Source: Pseudanabaena sp. FACHB-1998 (GTDB lineage: Bacteria; Cyanobacteriota; Cyanobacteriia; Pseudanabaenales; Pseudanabaenaceae). From it: DNA of 64,000 nt. The stretch is from the NCBI RefSeq assembly GCF_014696355.1, contig NZ_JACJQA010000051.1:60216-124215 (forward strand). The letters run 5' to 3'. The position numbers and the translations under genes are program-made. Below the pieces are notes generated by a model, which made no database searches, had not been told where the DNA came from, and saw only the letters and a program-made list of their open reading frames with translations. Of this stretch, positions 17,887 to 27,445 are shown in pieces; position 1 is the stretch's first letter; every line of letters begins with the position of its first letter.

Positions 17887-20800
17887 ATGGCAAAGGCATC
17901 TAAACGAGGACAGCAGCTACTCAAGGACAAATTACGTCAGATGGGACTGTCCCAAACGGCTAGCCAAGTCTTAGAAAGGGCTGGATCGATTGGTGTGGCT
18001 AAGCGTTTTTTTCAGGGGGATGATATTCGTCAAGATACCTTCACGCAGATCTGTGAATTTTTGGGCGTGGATTGGCAAGAAGCGATCGCAAGGACTCCAC
18101 AAGTCGATTTAAAGGAAGCGCAGCAGGTTGGTAATTTCTATGGACGTACTGCTGAACTGCAACAGTTAGAGCAATGGGTAATCAGCGATCGCTGTCAGAT
18201 TGTCACCCTTTTGGGCATGGGGGGCATGGGCAAAACTTCCCTAGCCTTGCAACTAGCCCATCAATTAAAAGAAGAATTTGAATTTACGATCTGGCGATCG
18301 CTACGCAATGCCCCATCTTTTGAGAGTATCCTCACCGATATTTTGCAGTTTCTCTCTCATCCGCAACCGCTTGAACTGCCTGATAATTTACCCGCACAGC
18401 TTGACCTACTGATGCGCTATTTAGATGCGAGGCGATGTTTGCTAGTAATTGATAATTGGGAATCGATTCTGAGCGATCGCTATTACTATCGCTCTGGTTA
18501 TGAAAACTATGGCGATTTAATTAGATATATTGGCGAACGTCACCATCAAAGTTGTTTGGTGATGACCAGTCGCGAAGCCCCGCCAGAACTATCGCGATTG
18601 ATGGGAGACAAAGTGCGATCGCTAAATTTATCAGGCTTATCACAACAGGATGGATTACAGATATTTGCGCGAGAATCTATTGCAGCAAATGATGCGGAAT
18701 GGCAGGAAATCATTACGCATTACGCTGGCAATCCTCTCGCCCTGAAAATTGTCGCCGCAGGGATTCGTGATTTACTGGGCGGTGATGTTGCTCAAATGCT
18801 AGCTTTAATGCGGGAAGGTGGGCTTACCTTTGGCGATATTCAGGATTTGCTGCATCGGCAATTTTTGAGGCTATCGGAAGCGGAGCAGGAGGTGATGTAT
18901 TGGCTAGCGATCGCCCGCGAACCAATTTCGGCACTCAGTTTAAAAGAGAATCTACTATCGCGAGAATCTAAGCAAAGACTAATTACAACTCTAGAATTAT
19001 TGAAAAAGCGATCACTGATCGAAGTTACGGTTACAGGATTTACCCTTCAGCCTGTGGTGATGGAATATGTCAATTATCAATTCATTGAAAAGATTTGTCA
19101 GGAGATTAACTGCGCTGAACAGAAGCTAAATTTACTGCATAGCCATGCGCTCATCGAAGCCACAGCTAAAGATTATATTCGTGATGCTCAGACTCGCTTT
19201 ATCCTCCAGTCTATTGCGGATAAGGTAGGCTCTCAAGCGATCGCTTTGGCGCTAACGAGACTAAAGGCAGAAGTTCCACTGAAGCAAGGCTATGCAGGGG
19301 GTAATTTGCTAAATCTTCTCTGTTATCTGCACATCGATCTGACGGGTTACGATTTCTCTAATCTATCAATTTGGCAAGCTGACCTTAGAGCAGTGGAACT
19401 GCATCGAGTAAACTTCTCTAACTGCGATCTGTCTAAATCTGCTTTTCGAGTGACCTTTAGCAGTGTGATGGCGACTGCCTTTAGTCCCGATGGCAAGATT
19501 TTAGCCACTAGCGATGTCAGAGGCTGGATTTATTTTTGGCTAGTTGCTGATGGTAGCCAACTCTTCAAAACTCAAGCCCATAGCGAATTTATATTTGCGC
19601 TTGCCTTTAGTCATGATGGTCAGATGATGGCAAGTGGTAGCCTCGATCGCAAAATCAAGCTATGGAATGTGCAGACAGGAGAATGTCTCCTTGCGATGGA
19701 AGCCCATGCTATTGGAGTTGCAAGTCTTGCCTTTAGTCCTGACGATCGCCTGATTGCAAGTTGTGGAGGCGATCGCACCGTCAAGTTAACTGAAGTCAAG
19801 ACGGGTAAATGCTTAATGACCTTAGAGGGACATGAGCAGATCGTGCGATCGGTTGCCTTTAGCCCTGATGGTCAAACGGTTGCCAGTTGCAGCTTGGATC
19901 ACACCATTAAGCTATGGAGTGTACAAACGGGAGAATGCCTGCGAACAATTGTAGATTCTAGTGCGGTCTATTCCCTAGCCTTTGCACCACAAATCGATGC
20001 TCATAGTTCAGAAGGACAGCTTGCTACTGCTGGCGAAGATTGTCTGATTAAGATTTGGGATATTCATACAGGGCAAATCGTGAGTGCGATCGCAGGACAT
20101 CAAAAACAGATTTGGGCGATCGCTTTCAGTGCTGACGGTCAAATGCTTGCAAGTGCGGGTGACGATGAAACTGTGAAGCTGTGGTCAGTGAGTACGGGTG
20201 AAGTAATTAGAACTCTGTATGGTCATAAAAATCGCATTTGGTCTGTTGCCTTTAGTCCCGATGCGAAGGCGTTGGTGAGTGGCAGCGATGATCGGATTGT
20301 GAAGTTGTGGGATGTAGAGACGGGTCAATGTATTAGAACGATTCAGGGCTATCACAAAGCTACTAAGCCTGTTGTCTTTAGTGATGATAGCGATCTTCTC
20401 TTCTCCTTTAGTTATGAAGAACAGAGCGTCAGAGTTTGGGATGTTCAGAATGCAAAATGTTTAAGAAATTTTGATCTCGGTACATCGGGAGTGATGCAAG
20501 TTGCCTTTAGCCCTGACCAGCAAACCTTTGCCTGTGGTAACTATGACCATACGATCAAAATTTTTGATACTAAAAATGGAACCTGTTCCCAAATCCTCCA
20601 AGGACATTCGACTTGGGTGAGATTTGTGATTTTCTCTCCTAATGGTGAGATGTTAATTTCAGGCAGTGGCGATCGCACGATTAAGCTTTGGCATCTGCAA
20701 ACAGGAGAATGCTTACATACTTTGTGCGGTCATACGAGTCCGATCCAAGCTCTAGCGATTCATGCTAATGGTGAAATCCTTGCTAGTGGCAGTTGGGATG

Positions 20801-21333
20801 GCACGATTAAAATTTGGGATCTGCGATCGCCTGAATGTCTAATCACGTTAGCAGGACATAGCGATCGGGTGGAAAGTTTAGCCTTTAGTCAAGATGGAAT
20901 ATTGATTAGCGGCAGTATGGATTACACAGTTAAGTTCTGGGATCTGGCAACTTTTGATTGCGTGAGGACGCTGCAAAGTCAATTTCCTGTTTGGACAGTT
21001 GCCCTAAGTCCAACTTCGCCAATCCTAGCGATAAGTGGCAATACTTCAGAGATAAAGCTGTGGAATTGGAATACTAATAATTATTTAGAACATTTAGAGG
21101 GAGAGTTCGGTATTGGCTACATGGGCGATCTGATTTTTAGTGCTGACGGACAGATTTTAGCCAGTGGCGGCGAAGATGGGACTAATCGGCTTTGGAATAT
21201 ACAAACTAAAAAGAGCTTCAAATTATTGAAAATCCCTAAACCCTATGAGGAGATGAATATTAATGGAGTCAAGGGCTTAACTGAAGCTCAAAAGTCCACC
21301 CTGAAGGCATTAGGGGCAGTTGAGAATTTTTAA
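17887..21333 (+). CDS. NB-ARC STAND ATPase with pentapeptide and WD40 repeats
   Basis: A 1148-residue protein from ATG 17887 (GTG 17827 is possible). The N-terminal ~75 residues (LLKDKLRQMGLSQTASQVLE) form a helix-turn-helix-like domain. The NB-ARC module follows: Walker A GMGGMGKTS (Lys116), Walker B CLLVIDNWESIL, TSRE sensor and GNPLALK. Then come a short pentapeptide-like stretch (DLTGYDFSNLSIWQADLRAV) and about 13-14 WD40 repeats to residue ~1110. The tail (KPYEEMNI...GLTEAQKSTLKALGA) is shared with the neighbouring paralogue. STAND proteins are ligand-triggered oligomerising switches; WD40s usually sense. No enzymatic effector domain is seen, so signalling partners are unknown. Confidence 0.85.
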   Translation: MAKASKRGQQLLKDKLRQMGLSQTASQVLERAGSIGVAKRFFQGDDIRQDTFTQICEFLGVDWQEAIARTPQVDLKEAQQVGNFYGRTAELQQLEQWVISDRCQIVTLLGMGGMGKTSLALQLAHQLKEEFEFTIWRSLRNAPSFESILTDILQFLSHPQPLELPDNLPAQLDLLMRYLDARRCLLVIDNWESILSDRYYYRSGYENYGDLIRYIGERHHQSCLVMTSREAPPELSRLMGDKVRSLNLSGLSQQDGLQIFARESIAANDAEWQEIITHYAGNPLALKIVAAGIRDLLGGDVAQMLALMREGGLTFGDIQDLLHRQFLRLSEAEQEVMYWLAIAREPISALSLKENLLSRESKQRLITTLELLKKRSLIEVTVTGFTLQPVVMEYVNYQFIEKICQEINCAEQKLNLLHSHALIEATAKDYIRDAQTRFILQSIADKVGSQAIALALTRLKAEVPLKQGYAGGNLLNLLCYLHIDLTGYDFSNLSIWQADLRAVELHRVNFSNCDLSKSAFRVTFSSVMATAFSPDGKILATSDVRGWIYFWLVADGSQLFKTQAHSEFIFALAFSHDGQMMASGSLDRKIKLWNVQTGECLLAMEAHAIGVASLAFSPDDRLIASCGGDRTVKLTEVKTGKCLMTLEGHEQIVRSVAFSPDGQTVASCSLDHTIKLWSVQTGECLRTIVDSSAVYSLAFAPQIDAHSSEGQLATAGEDCLIKIWDIHTGQIVSAIAGHQKQIWAIAFSADGQMLASAGDDETVKLWSVSTGEVIRTLYGHKNRIWSVAFSPDAKALVSGSDDRIVKLWDVETGQCIRTIQGYHKATKPVVFSDDSDLLFSFSYEEQSVRVWDVQNAKCLRNFDLGTSGVMQVAFSPDQQTFACGNYDHTIKIFDTKNGTCSQILQGHSTWVRFVIFSPNGEMLISGSGDRTIKLWHLQTGECLHTLCGHTSPIQALAIHANGEILASGSWDGTIKIWDLRSPECLITLAGHSDRVESLAFSQDGILISGSMDYTVKFWDLATFDCVRTLQSQFPVWTVALSPTSPILAISGNTSEIKLWNWNTNNYLEHLEGEFGIGYMGDLIFSADGQILASGGEDGTNRLWNIQTKKSFKLLKIPKPYEEMNINGVKGLTEAQKSTLKALGAVENF

Positions 21334-24300
21334 TTGATCGCACCTAAAGACCTTAATGAAATCTTCTGTGCTTCTGATAAACCGCTAACGGATTGAATAT
21401 TCATGTCCTCATAGGGACGAGATAGTTGCAATGTCTTGATACATTGATCATTCTTAAGGTTCCAAAGTTTCGTAGAACCATCACTACTGCCACTGGCAAG
21501 AATTCCCTTATGGCTGAAAACTATTGAGCCAATTTGACCAATATGTCCTGTTAAATTCGCGACATTTTCACCAGTCGATACTTTCCATAAGCGAATCACT
21601 GTATCTACGCAAGCCGCAAGGATCTGACCATCAGGACTAAAGGCGATCGCAAAAATATTACTTGAATCTAATTCTAACTTTCTCATACATTTACCCGTAA
21701 CCGTATCCCATAAAGCGATCGTCCGATCTTGACTACTGCTTGCCAGCAAATTGCCATCGTCATTAAAGGCTAGAGATAAGATGCGATGGTTATGGGCTGG
21801 GATGACTAGCTGACACTCGTAAGTATGAATATTCCATAATCGAACCGTTCCATCCCAACCACCACTAGCTAGTTGTCCAACTCGATTAAAGGCAACACAT
21901 TGAATCGGTCCAGTATGTCCGCGTAAAGTTTGCAAGCATTTTCCCGTTAACACGTCCCATAATCTTACAGTTTGGTCTTCGCTGCCGCTTGCTAAAAAAT
22001 GTCCATCGGGGCTAAAGGAGACCATTCGTACCCAAGCAGTATGACCTCCAGCCATTTTTCTGATGACTTCACCATTCTCTAAATTTAAAATCCCCACGCT
22101 ATAGTCTAGTTCTGCGGTGGCAATCATTTGTTGATTTTCATTTAGGGCAACTTGCCAGAAACCTTTGGTATGCTTGGATAAAGTTTTAAGACATAGCCCT
22201 GAATTAATATCCCAAATTCTGACTTTTTGATCATCTCCGTGGGTAAATAGGCGATCGCCACTAGCATCAAAAGCAAAAGGTATCATCCCACAGTGATAAC
22301 CCTGCAATCGTCTTAGACAATAGCCCGTAGCTGCTTCCCAAATTTTGAGGGTGCGATCTTCGCTTCCTGTCACAAGAAATTGACCGTCGGGACTAAAGGC
22401 AAGCGACCAAACAGAGCCTTGATGTTCTTGCAATGTTTTCAAGCATTGACCAGTATGCACATCCCAAAGCTTAACGGTTTTGTCATCGCCACCACTCGCC
22501 AGAGTAGTTCCATCAGGACTGAAAGCGAGCCACCAATTGCGATCTTGATGTCCATGCATAGCTTTCACACATTTTCCATTATCAATTCGCCAAATCTTAA
22601 CGGTGGGATCGTCACCCGTACTGGCAATAAGCTGACTATCTGGACTAAAGGCAATGGTAAGAATTCCATTGTTATCTGACAAATTTTGAAGGCAATTACC
22701 ACTGGCAATATCCCAAATCTTAATTGTGCGATCAGAACTACAACTTGCTAACATATGACCATTAGGACTAAAGGTAACAAATCGCACGATATTTTCATGT
22801 CCTTCGAGAATCAAACATTCACCTGTTTCCACATCGGTTACTTTAACAGTGCGATCGCCACTACCACAGGCAAACAAGCGCCCGTCAGGACTGAAAGCAC
22901 TAGTAGAAACCCCTGCGGTATTTTCTTGCAAAGTTTTCAAATACTGCCCTGTGTGGGCATCCCAAAGTTTTGCAGTTTGATTGAGGGAATCACTAGCGAG
23001 GGTCTTACCATCGGGGCTAAACGCGACAAACATACACCAATCTTGATAAGCCTCAAAAGCTAATAACTGCTTGCCATCACTAACTCGCCACAGATAAATC
23101 CATCCTTTACTGTCACTAGCAGCAATGCGATCGCCTTCGGGATGAAATGCGACACTAGTAATACTGCCAAAGGTTTCCGTAAAGACTGATTTTGCTAGAT
23201 TTGCTCCCCTAAAGTTAACTTTCTGTAGCTCAATGTTACGCAGATCGGCTTGCCATAAAGTTAAATTAGAAAAGTCACAGCCCGTTAGATCAATTGGAAG
23301 TTGGCAAAGCATATTTAGCAGATTCCCACCAGCATAACCAGTTTCAAAAGTCGATCTGTTCTGTAAGGCTGAGATTCTTTTGAGAAGTATATTTTTTACA
23401 TTATCTACAGTTTCATAAACGCTTAATAGATTCTCGATTACTAGTTCTAAAATCACCCGAATTTGTGCTTGCCTGATGTAATCCTGAGCTTGCACTTTCA
23501 CCAGAGCATGACGTTTGAGAAGATCGAGTTTATCCGTTGCAATTTCTTCACAAACCTTGGCGATCGCCCGATTGCTGACATACTCCATAATGACTGGTTG
23601 GAGTGTAAATGCTTTTAGGTTATCATCAGTAATTATTTCGATCAGCGATCGCTGTCTGAGACTTGCTAAGGTGCTAACAAGATTTTGTTTTGAGCGAATC
23701 GATAGTAAATCGGCTTGTAATTCAGTAATAGAAATCGGTTCCCGTGCGATCGCTAAACCATGCATGACTTCTTTTTCTAGGTCAGATAGGCGATCAAATT
23801 GGCGTTGCAAAAGATCTTCGATATCTCTAAAAATGAAATTGCCTTGCTGTAGGAGTTTAAGAAATTCGGATATGTCACTGCCGAGTAAATCTCGCACGGA
23901 TGCAGCTACCATTTTTAGAGCCAAAGGATTTCCAGCATAATGTTCTAAAATCGCTTGCATCTCGACTTCAGAAGTATCAATCTCACCAATTTTAAAGAGA
24001 AGTTCTCGTCCTGCTTCTGAAGATAGCCCCTTTACAGATAGCGATCGCACCTTTTTACCACTTAGTCTCGAAAATTCTGGTATTTGTTCTCGGCTGGTCA
24101 AGATCAGGCAGCTTTGATGGCGTTCTTCGGCAATTCTCCTGAATAGATTGCCATAGTTTGCATAACCCTCCCAATAATGCCCCGTATCACTGTCAAGAAT
24201 TGATTCAATATTATCAAGTACCAGCAAACATCGATGTTGGCTCAGGGCTTGCATGATTTGCTTTAATTGGCGATCAATATCATCGGATATTTCCGTTTGT

Positions 24301-24884
24301 TCAGGTTGTGACAAAAAAGGAATCAGTTCGGACAAGATTTCTTCTAAAGGTGGTGCATCCCGCAGCGATCGCCAAATAAAGCGATCAAATTTATTCTGCA
24401 ATTGGTCAGATAGTGCAACTGTTAAAGTTGTTTTGCCAATGCCTCCCATACCTAAGAGCATCACTAACTTAGACTGCTCAACAACTATCCACTGTTCTAG
24501 TTGAGTTAGTTCCGCTTCCCGACCATAAAAACTTTCAACATCTGGAGCTTCGCCCCAATCTTGGTATTCTAAAAGTTCGCCAGATGACTCTCTTAGAGCC
24601 ATCAAGGATTGACTATTATCATCAACAGGTATATCAACAATCGATTCCCAATCTTGGATGCCGACCGCTCGACAAATATCAATAAAAGTCTGGCGACCGA
24701 TCTGATGTTTTTCAGGATGCCAAAAACGCCTCAAGGTCATTCTTGAAGAATTAGCCTCGATCCACCAACGGCTAGTACTCGTTTTAGTCCAACCTTTTAG
24801 CTTTAGAAACCGCTCGACAATTTCTAGTCCTTGCTGAGAGGCTCTAAGGGTAGGTGCATCGTGGATATAGCTCATATTAAGCAT
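21330..24884 (-). CDS. NB-ARC STAND ATPase with WD40 repeats, paralogue
   Basis: A 1184-residue paralogue of the gene it faces. The N-terminal ~95 residues differ (LRASQQGLEIVERFLKLKGW, then TLRRFWHPEKHQIGRQTF) but again look like a helix-turn-helix adaptor. Walker A is GMGGIGKTT (Lys151), Walker B CLLVLDNIESIL, and GNPLALK follows. A short pentapeptide stretch and about 14 WD40 repeats make up the rest. It ends with RPYEDMNI...GLSEAQKISLRSLGA like its paralogue. ATG 24884 and ATG 24875 are both possible. Its 3' end overlaps the other STAND gene by four bases (TTAA read from both sides). Two 12-bp direct repeats lie just upstream of its start. Confidence 0.85.
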   Translation of the reverse strand: MLNMSYIHDAPTLRASQQGLEIVERFLKLKGWTKTSTSRWWIEANSSRMTLRRFWHPEKHQIGRQTFIDICRAVGIQDWESIVDIPVDDNSQSLMALRESSGELLEYQDWGEAPDVESFYGREAELTQLEQWIVVEQSKLVMLLGMGGIGKTTLTVALSDQLQNKFDRFIWRSLRDAPPLEEILSELIPFLSQPEQTEISDDIDRQLKQIMQALSQHRCLLVLDNIESILDSDTGHYWEGYANYGNLFRRIAEERHQSCLILTSREQIPEFSRLSGKKVRSLSVKGLSSEAGRELLFKIGEIDTSEVEMQAILEHYAGNPLALKMVAASVRDLLGSDISEFLKLLQQGNFIFRDIEDLLQRQFDRLSDLEKEVMHGLAIAREPISITELQADLLSIRSKQNLVSTLASLRQRSLIEIITDDNLKAFTLQPVIMEYVSNRAIAKVCEEIATDKLDLLKRHALVKVQAQDYIRQAQIRVILELVIENLLSVYETVDNVKNILLKRISALQNRSTFETGYAGGNLLNMLCQLPIDLTGCDFSNLTLWQADLRNIELQKVNFRGANLAKSVFTETFGSITSVAFHPEGDRIAASDSKGWIYLWRVSDGKQLLAFEAYQDWCMFVAFSPDGKTLASDSLNQTAKLWDAHTGQYLKTLQENTAGVSTSAFSPDGRLFACGSGDRTVKVTDVETGECLILEGHENIVRFVTFSPNGHMLASCSSDRTIKIWDIASGNCLQNLSDNNGILTIAFSPDSQLIASTGDDPTVKIWRIDNGKCVKAMHGHQDRNWWLAFSPDGTTLASGGDDKTVKLWDVHTGQCLKTLQEHQGSVWSLAFSPDGQFLVTGSEDRTLKIWEAATGYCLRRLQGYHCGMIPFAFDASGDRLFTHGDDQKVRIWDINSGLCLKTLSKHTKGFWQVALNENQQMIATAELDYSVGILNLENGEVIRKMAGGHTAWVRMVSFSPDGHFLASGSEDQTVRLWDVLTGKCLQTLRGHTGPIQCVAFNRVGQLASGGWDGTVRLWNIHTYECQLVIPAHNHRILSLAFNDDGNLLASSSQDRTIALWDTVTGKCMRKLELDSSNIFAIAFSPDGQILAACVDTVIRLWKVSTGENVANLTGHIGQIGSIVFSHKGILASGSSDGSTKLWNLKNDQCIKTLQLSRPYEDMNIQSVSGLSEAQKISLRSLGAIN

Positions 24885-24923
24885 CCCATTAGTTCAAACA
24901 TAAATTTTCCCAAATTTAACCTA

Positions 24924-24947
24924 CGCAATTGGCTCACTTTTTCGCTC
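24924..24947 (-). promoter_or_regulatory. 12-bp direct repeats upstream of the second STAND gene
   Basis: On the minus strand two units, GAGCGAAAAAGT and GAGCCAATTGCG, follow each other with a 12-bp period. They fit the consensus GAGYCAAAWACT seen at three plus-strand loci. They lie about 40 bases from the STAND start and back-to-back with the plus-strand repeats, so this is a divergent regulatory region. Confidence 0.4.
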
Positions 24948-24953
24948 ATTTGC

Positions 24954-24989
24954 AAGCTATTTACCGAGTCCTAAACTGAGCCTTAAATT
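24954..24989 (+). promoter_or_regulatory. Three 12-bp direct repeats upstream of TPR lipoprotein
   Basis: Three consecutive 12-bp units: AAGCTATTTACC, GAGTCCTAAACT and GAGCCTTAAATT. The last unit is nearly the same as the last unit at 26138. This looks like an operator for a dimeric or multimeric response regulator. It sits 113 bases before the TPR lipoprotein gene. Confidence 0.5.
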
Positions 24990-25026
24990 TCATCGCGATC
25001 AACTAAATTCTAAAAACAAATAAAAA

Positions 25027-25053
25027 TGCATACCTCATAGTATTAGAGAAATA
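25027..25053 (+). promoter_or_regulatory. TGCATAG element, copy upstream of TPR lipoprotein
   Basis: TGCATACCT followed by TAGAGAAATA, a variant copy. It ends 49 bases before the ATG at 25103. Confidence 0.35.
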
Positions 25054-25102
25054 GATACAACTAAAGCAATTTTTGTAGATGCGATCGCAATGGGCAAACG
25101 TT

Positions 25103-26083
25103 ATGAAACTAGATAATAAAATCATGAGAAATAAATGGAGAGCTTTCCTACTTATAGTTCTTCTTTTTCTAGGAAATGGATGTATGGCAAAAAAGAATGA
25201 GATTATCCTTGAACAAGGAATATCGAAATTAGATTCAGGTGATTCTCAAGGAGCAATTATAGACTTCAACGAAGCTATTCGCATTAAACCTGACTATGCC
25301 GAAGCCTATGTCCGTCGAGGAAATGCCAAGTCAGGTCTAGGAGACGATCAAGGGGCTCTTGCTGACTACAATGAGGCTATTCGTATCAAGCCTGACTATG
25401 CACGTGCTTACTCCAATCGAGGAAATTCTAAGCAAATTTTAGGTGACATGAATGGTGCAAATACTGACTACAACGAAGCTATTCGCATCAAACCTGACTA
25501 TGCCGAGGTTTACATAAATCGTGGGAGTCTGAAAAGCAACTTAGGAGATAATCAGGGTGCAATTGCTGACTTCAACGAAGCTATTAGACTCAAACCTCGC
25601 CTCGAAAGCGATCTTGCGCTTGCTTACACCAATCGGGGAATTGTAAAGTCCTCTTTAGGAGATATTCAAGGAGCGATTACAGACTACAACGAAGCTATTC
25701 GCATCAAACCTGACAATAGCGAAGCCTATACTAGACGAGGAAATACGAAATCTGATTTAGGCGATAAGAAAGGTGCAATTGCAGATTTTACAGAAGTTAT
25801 TCGCATCTGTCCCAGATGTAGCGGTTATTATAATCGCGCACTTGCAAAGTCCTCTTTAGGCGATAAGAAAGGTGCAATTGCTGACTATGACAAATCTATT
25901 AGCTTCAGACCTGAGACAGTTGCACCATATATGAATCGTGCAATCGAGAAGCAAGATCTAGGAGATAAGCAAGGAGCTTTAGCAGACTTTCGTAAAGCTG
26001 CGTTACTTTTTCAGAAGTATGGGAATACAGAATACTATCAAAAGGCAATTAAGCATATTAAAGAGATAGAAAAATCGCTTTGA
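25103..26083 (+). CDS. TPR lipoprotein
   Basis: A 326-residue protein from ATG 25103 (ATG 25079 and 25124 are alternatives). A lipoprotein signal (AFLLIVLLFLGNGC) is followed by about eight 34-residue TPRs of very regular sequence, with the consensus GDxQGAIADYNEAIRIKPDY. Regular TPRs make a superhelical scaffold for peptide or protein binding, here on the outer face of a membrane. Repeats this similar at the DNA level suggest recent expansion. Upstream lie both a 12-bp direct-repeat operator and a TGCATAG element. Confidence 0.75.
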   Translation: MKLDNKIMRNKWRAFLLIVLLFLGNGCMAKKNEIILEQGISKLDSGDSQGAIIDFNEAIRIKPDYAEAYVRRGNAKSGLGDDQGALADYNEAIRIKPDYARAYSNRGNSKQILGDMNGANTDYNEAIRIKPDYAEVYINRGSLKSNLGDNQGAIADFNEAIRLKPRLESDLALAYTNRGIVKSSLGDIQGAITDYNEAIRIKPDNSEAYTRRGNTKSDLGDKKGAIADFTEVIRICPRCSGYYNRALAKSSLGDKKGAIADYDKSISFRPETVAPYMNRAIEKQDLGDKQGALADFRKAALLFQKYGNTEYYQKAIKHIKEIEKSL

Positions 26084-26113
26084 TGTTACTCAAATTTTTT
26101 TTGACGCATCAGA

Positions 26114-26149
26114 GAACCATTTTCTGAGCCAAATACTGAGCCTTAACTT
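26114..26149 (+). promoter_or_regulatory. Three 12-bp direct repeats upstream of serine hydrolase
   Basis: Units GAACCATTTTCT, GAGCCAAATACT and GAGCCTTAACTT, exactly 12 bp apart. They end 51 bases before the hydrolase start. A related but irregular pair (GAGTCAAATT, then AAGCCAAATAGT) lies at 27399-27420 before the deacetylase gene. Confidence 0.5.
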
Positions 26150-26200
26150 TACTCTTGATCGTACAAACTATACACAGCTAGTAAAAGCCGAACCAAAGAA

Positions 26201-27400
26201 ATGTTTAAAGGCAAAAAAGTGTATATATCAATAGCTATATTACTGCTCTTAATAATTATTGGAATCTCGATCTATTGGAGCTACATTGCCCCAAAGATAG
26301 GATTATTTGATGATGGTAGACGTGCAGAAAACTTTCGTTCTATGCAAAAGATATTTCCTGCAAAGGTCATCCATCGCTCTAACAATCCCTATATATTAAA
26401 AGAGAATTTACGCAATCTCAATGTAGCCTACGAATTTGACGGTAGACAGCACAAGATGTCCGATCTGCTTGAGCGCTCTGGAACTACTGGAATCCTTGTA
26501 GTTAAAAATGACACTATCGTTTACGAGAATTATTTTCAAGGTAATACGAATCTAGATAAAAACACCTCTTGGTCGGTAGCGAAGTCATTTGTTTCAGCAC
26601 TTGTAGGCATTGCGATCGCTGAAGAACACATCTCTAATGTCAACGATCCGATTACCAAGTATATGCCCGAATTAGAGCAATCTGGATATCGCAATGTTCC
26701 CCTCAAACATATCCTTCAAATGTCCTCTGGCGTTAAGTTCAGCGAAAAATATAGCGATCCTGAATCGGATATTTTTCAAGTTATTCCTAAACTTTTCTTT
26801 TATATGCGATCAATGAAAGATCTTGCACGTAGTTTTCCATCAGAGGGTGTATCAGGGCAAAAATTTCATTACAGCAGCTTAGATACGCAAATATTGGGAA
26901 TGCTGATTGAACGAGTCACTGCACAGAGCGTATCATCCTACTTGCAGCAAAAATTATGGAATCCACTGGGCGCTGAGTCAGATGTTTTTTGGTCAACGGA
27001 TAATTATAATGTAGAACTATCATTTTGTTGCTTGAATGCCACTTTACGCGATTACGCAAAGTTTGGATTGCTCTATTTACATGATGGTTACTTTAACGGA
27101 AAGCAAATTGTTCCGAAGTCTTGGGTGAAAGAATCAATCACTCCTGATAGCCCCCATTTGCAAGTTGGAGCTACTGACGAAAAAGAATATGGGAAATGGG
27201 GATATCAATATCAATGGTGGATTCCTACAGGTTCTCATGGTGATTACTGTGCGGTAGGCATTTTGGGACAGTACATTTACATCGATCCTAAAAACAATGT
27301 AGTTGTTGTCAAAACTAGTTCGGGTTCTCTGTCTTCAACAGCAAAGGATGACGATGAAGCGATCTCACTCTTTCGCACCATTATTAAAGAACTGAACTGA
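26201..27400 (+). CDS. Membrane-anchored serine hydrolase (class C beta-lactamase family)
   Basis: A 399-residue intact paralogue of the broken gene at 15304-16500. A membrane anchor (VYISIAILLLLIIIGISIYW) is followed by a hydrolase domain with the Ser-x-x-Lys motif SVAK (Ser125, Lys128), HYSSLD as the tyrosine block, and GILGQY near the end where the family has HxG. The family covers beta-lactamases, D-Ala-D-Ala carboxypeptidases and esterases; with an anchor and no resistance context, an esterase or peptidase in the periplasm is more likely. A 12-bp repeat operator is upstream. The broken copy lacks such a clear operator. Confidence 0.8.
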   Translation: MFKGKKVYISIAILLLLIIIGISIYWSYIAPKIGLFDDGRRAENFRSMQKIFPAKVIHRSNNPYILKENLRNLNVAYEFDGRQHKMSDLLERSGTTGILVVKNDTIVYENYFQGNTNLDKNTSWSVAKSFVSALVGIAIAEEHISNVNDPITKYMPELEQSGYRNVPLKHILQMSSGVKFSEKYSDPESDIFQVIPKLFFYMRSMKDLARSFPSEGVSGQKFHYSSLDTQILGMLIERVTAQSVSSYLQQKLWNPLGAESDVFWSTDNYNVELSFCCLNATLRDYAKFGLLYLHDGYFNGKQIVPKSWVKESITPDSPHLQVGATDEKEYGKWGYQYQWWIPTGSHGDYCAVGILGQYIYIDPKNNVVVVKTSSGSLSSTAKDDDEAISLFRTIIKELN

Positions 27401-27445
27401 GTCAAATTAAGCCAAATAGTACCAAAACGATCTAAGGCAAGAAAA

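Noticed and set aside
24954..24989. Reading the 12-bp repeats as a classical Pho box
   Set aside because: The Pho box has 8-bp units with an 11-bp period and a CTTAACCT-type core; unit sequence and spacing differ here.
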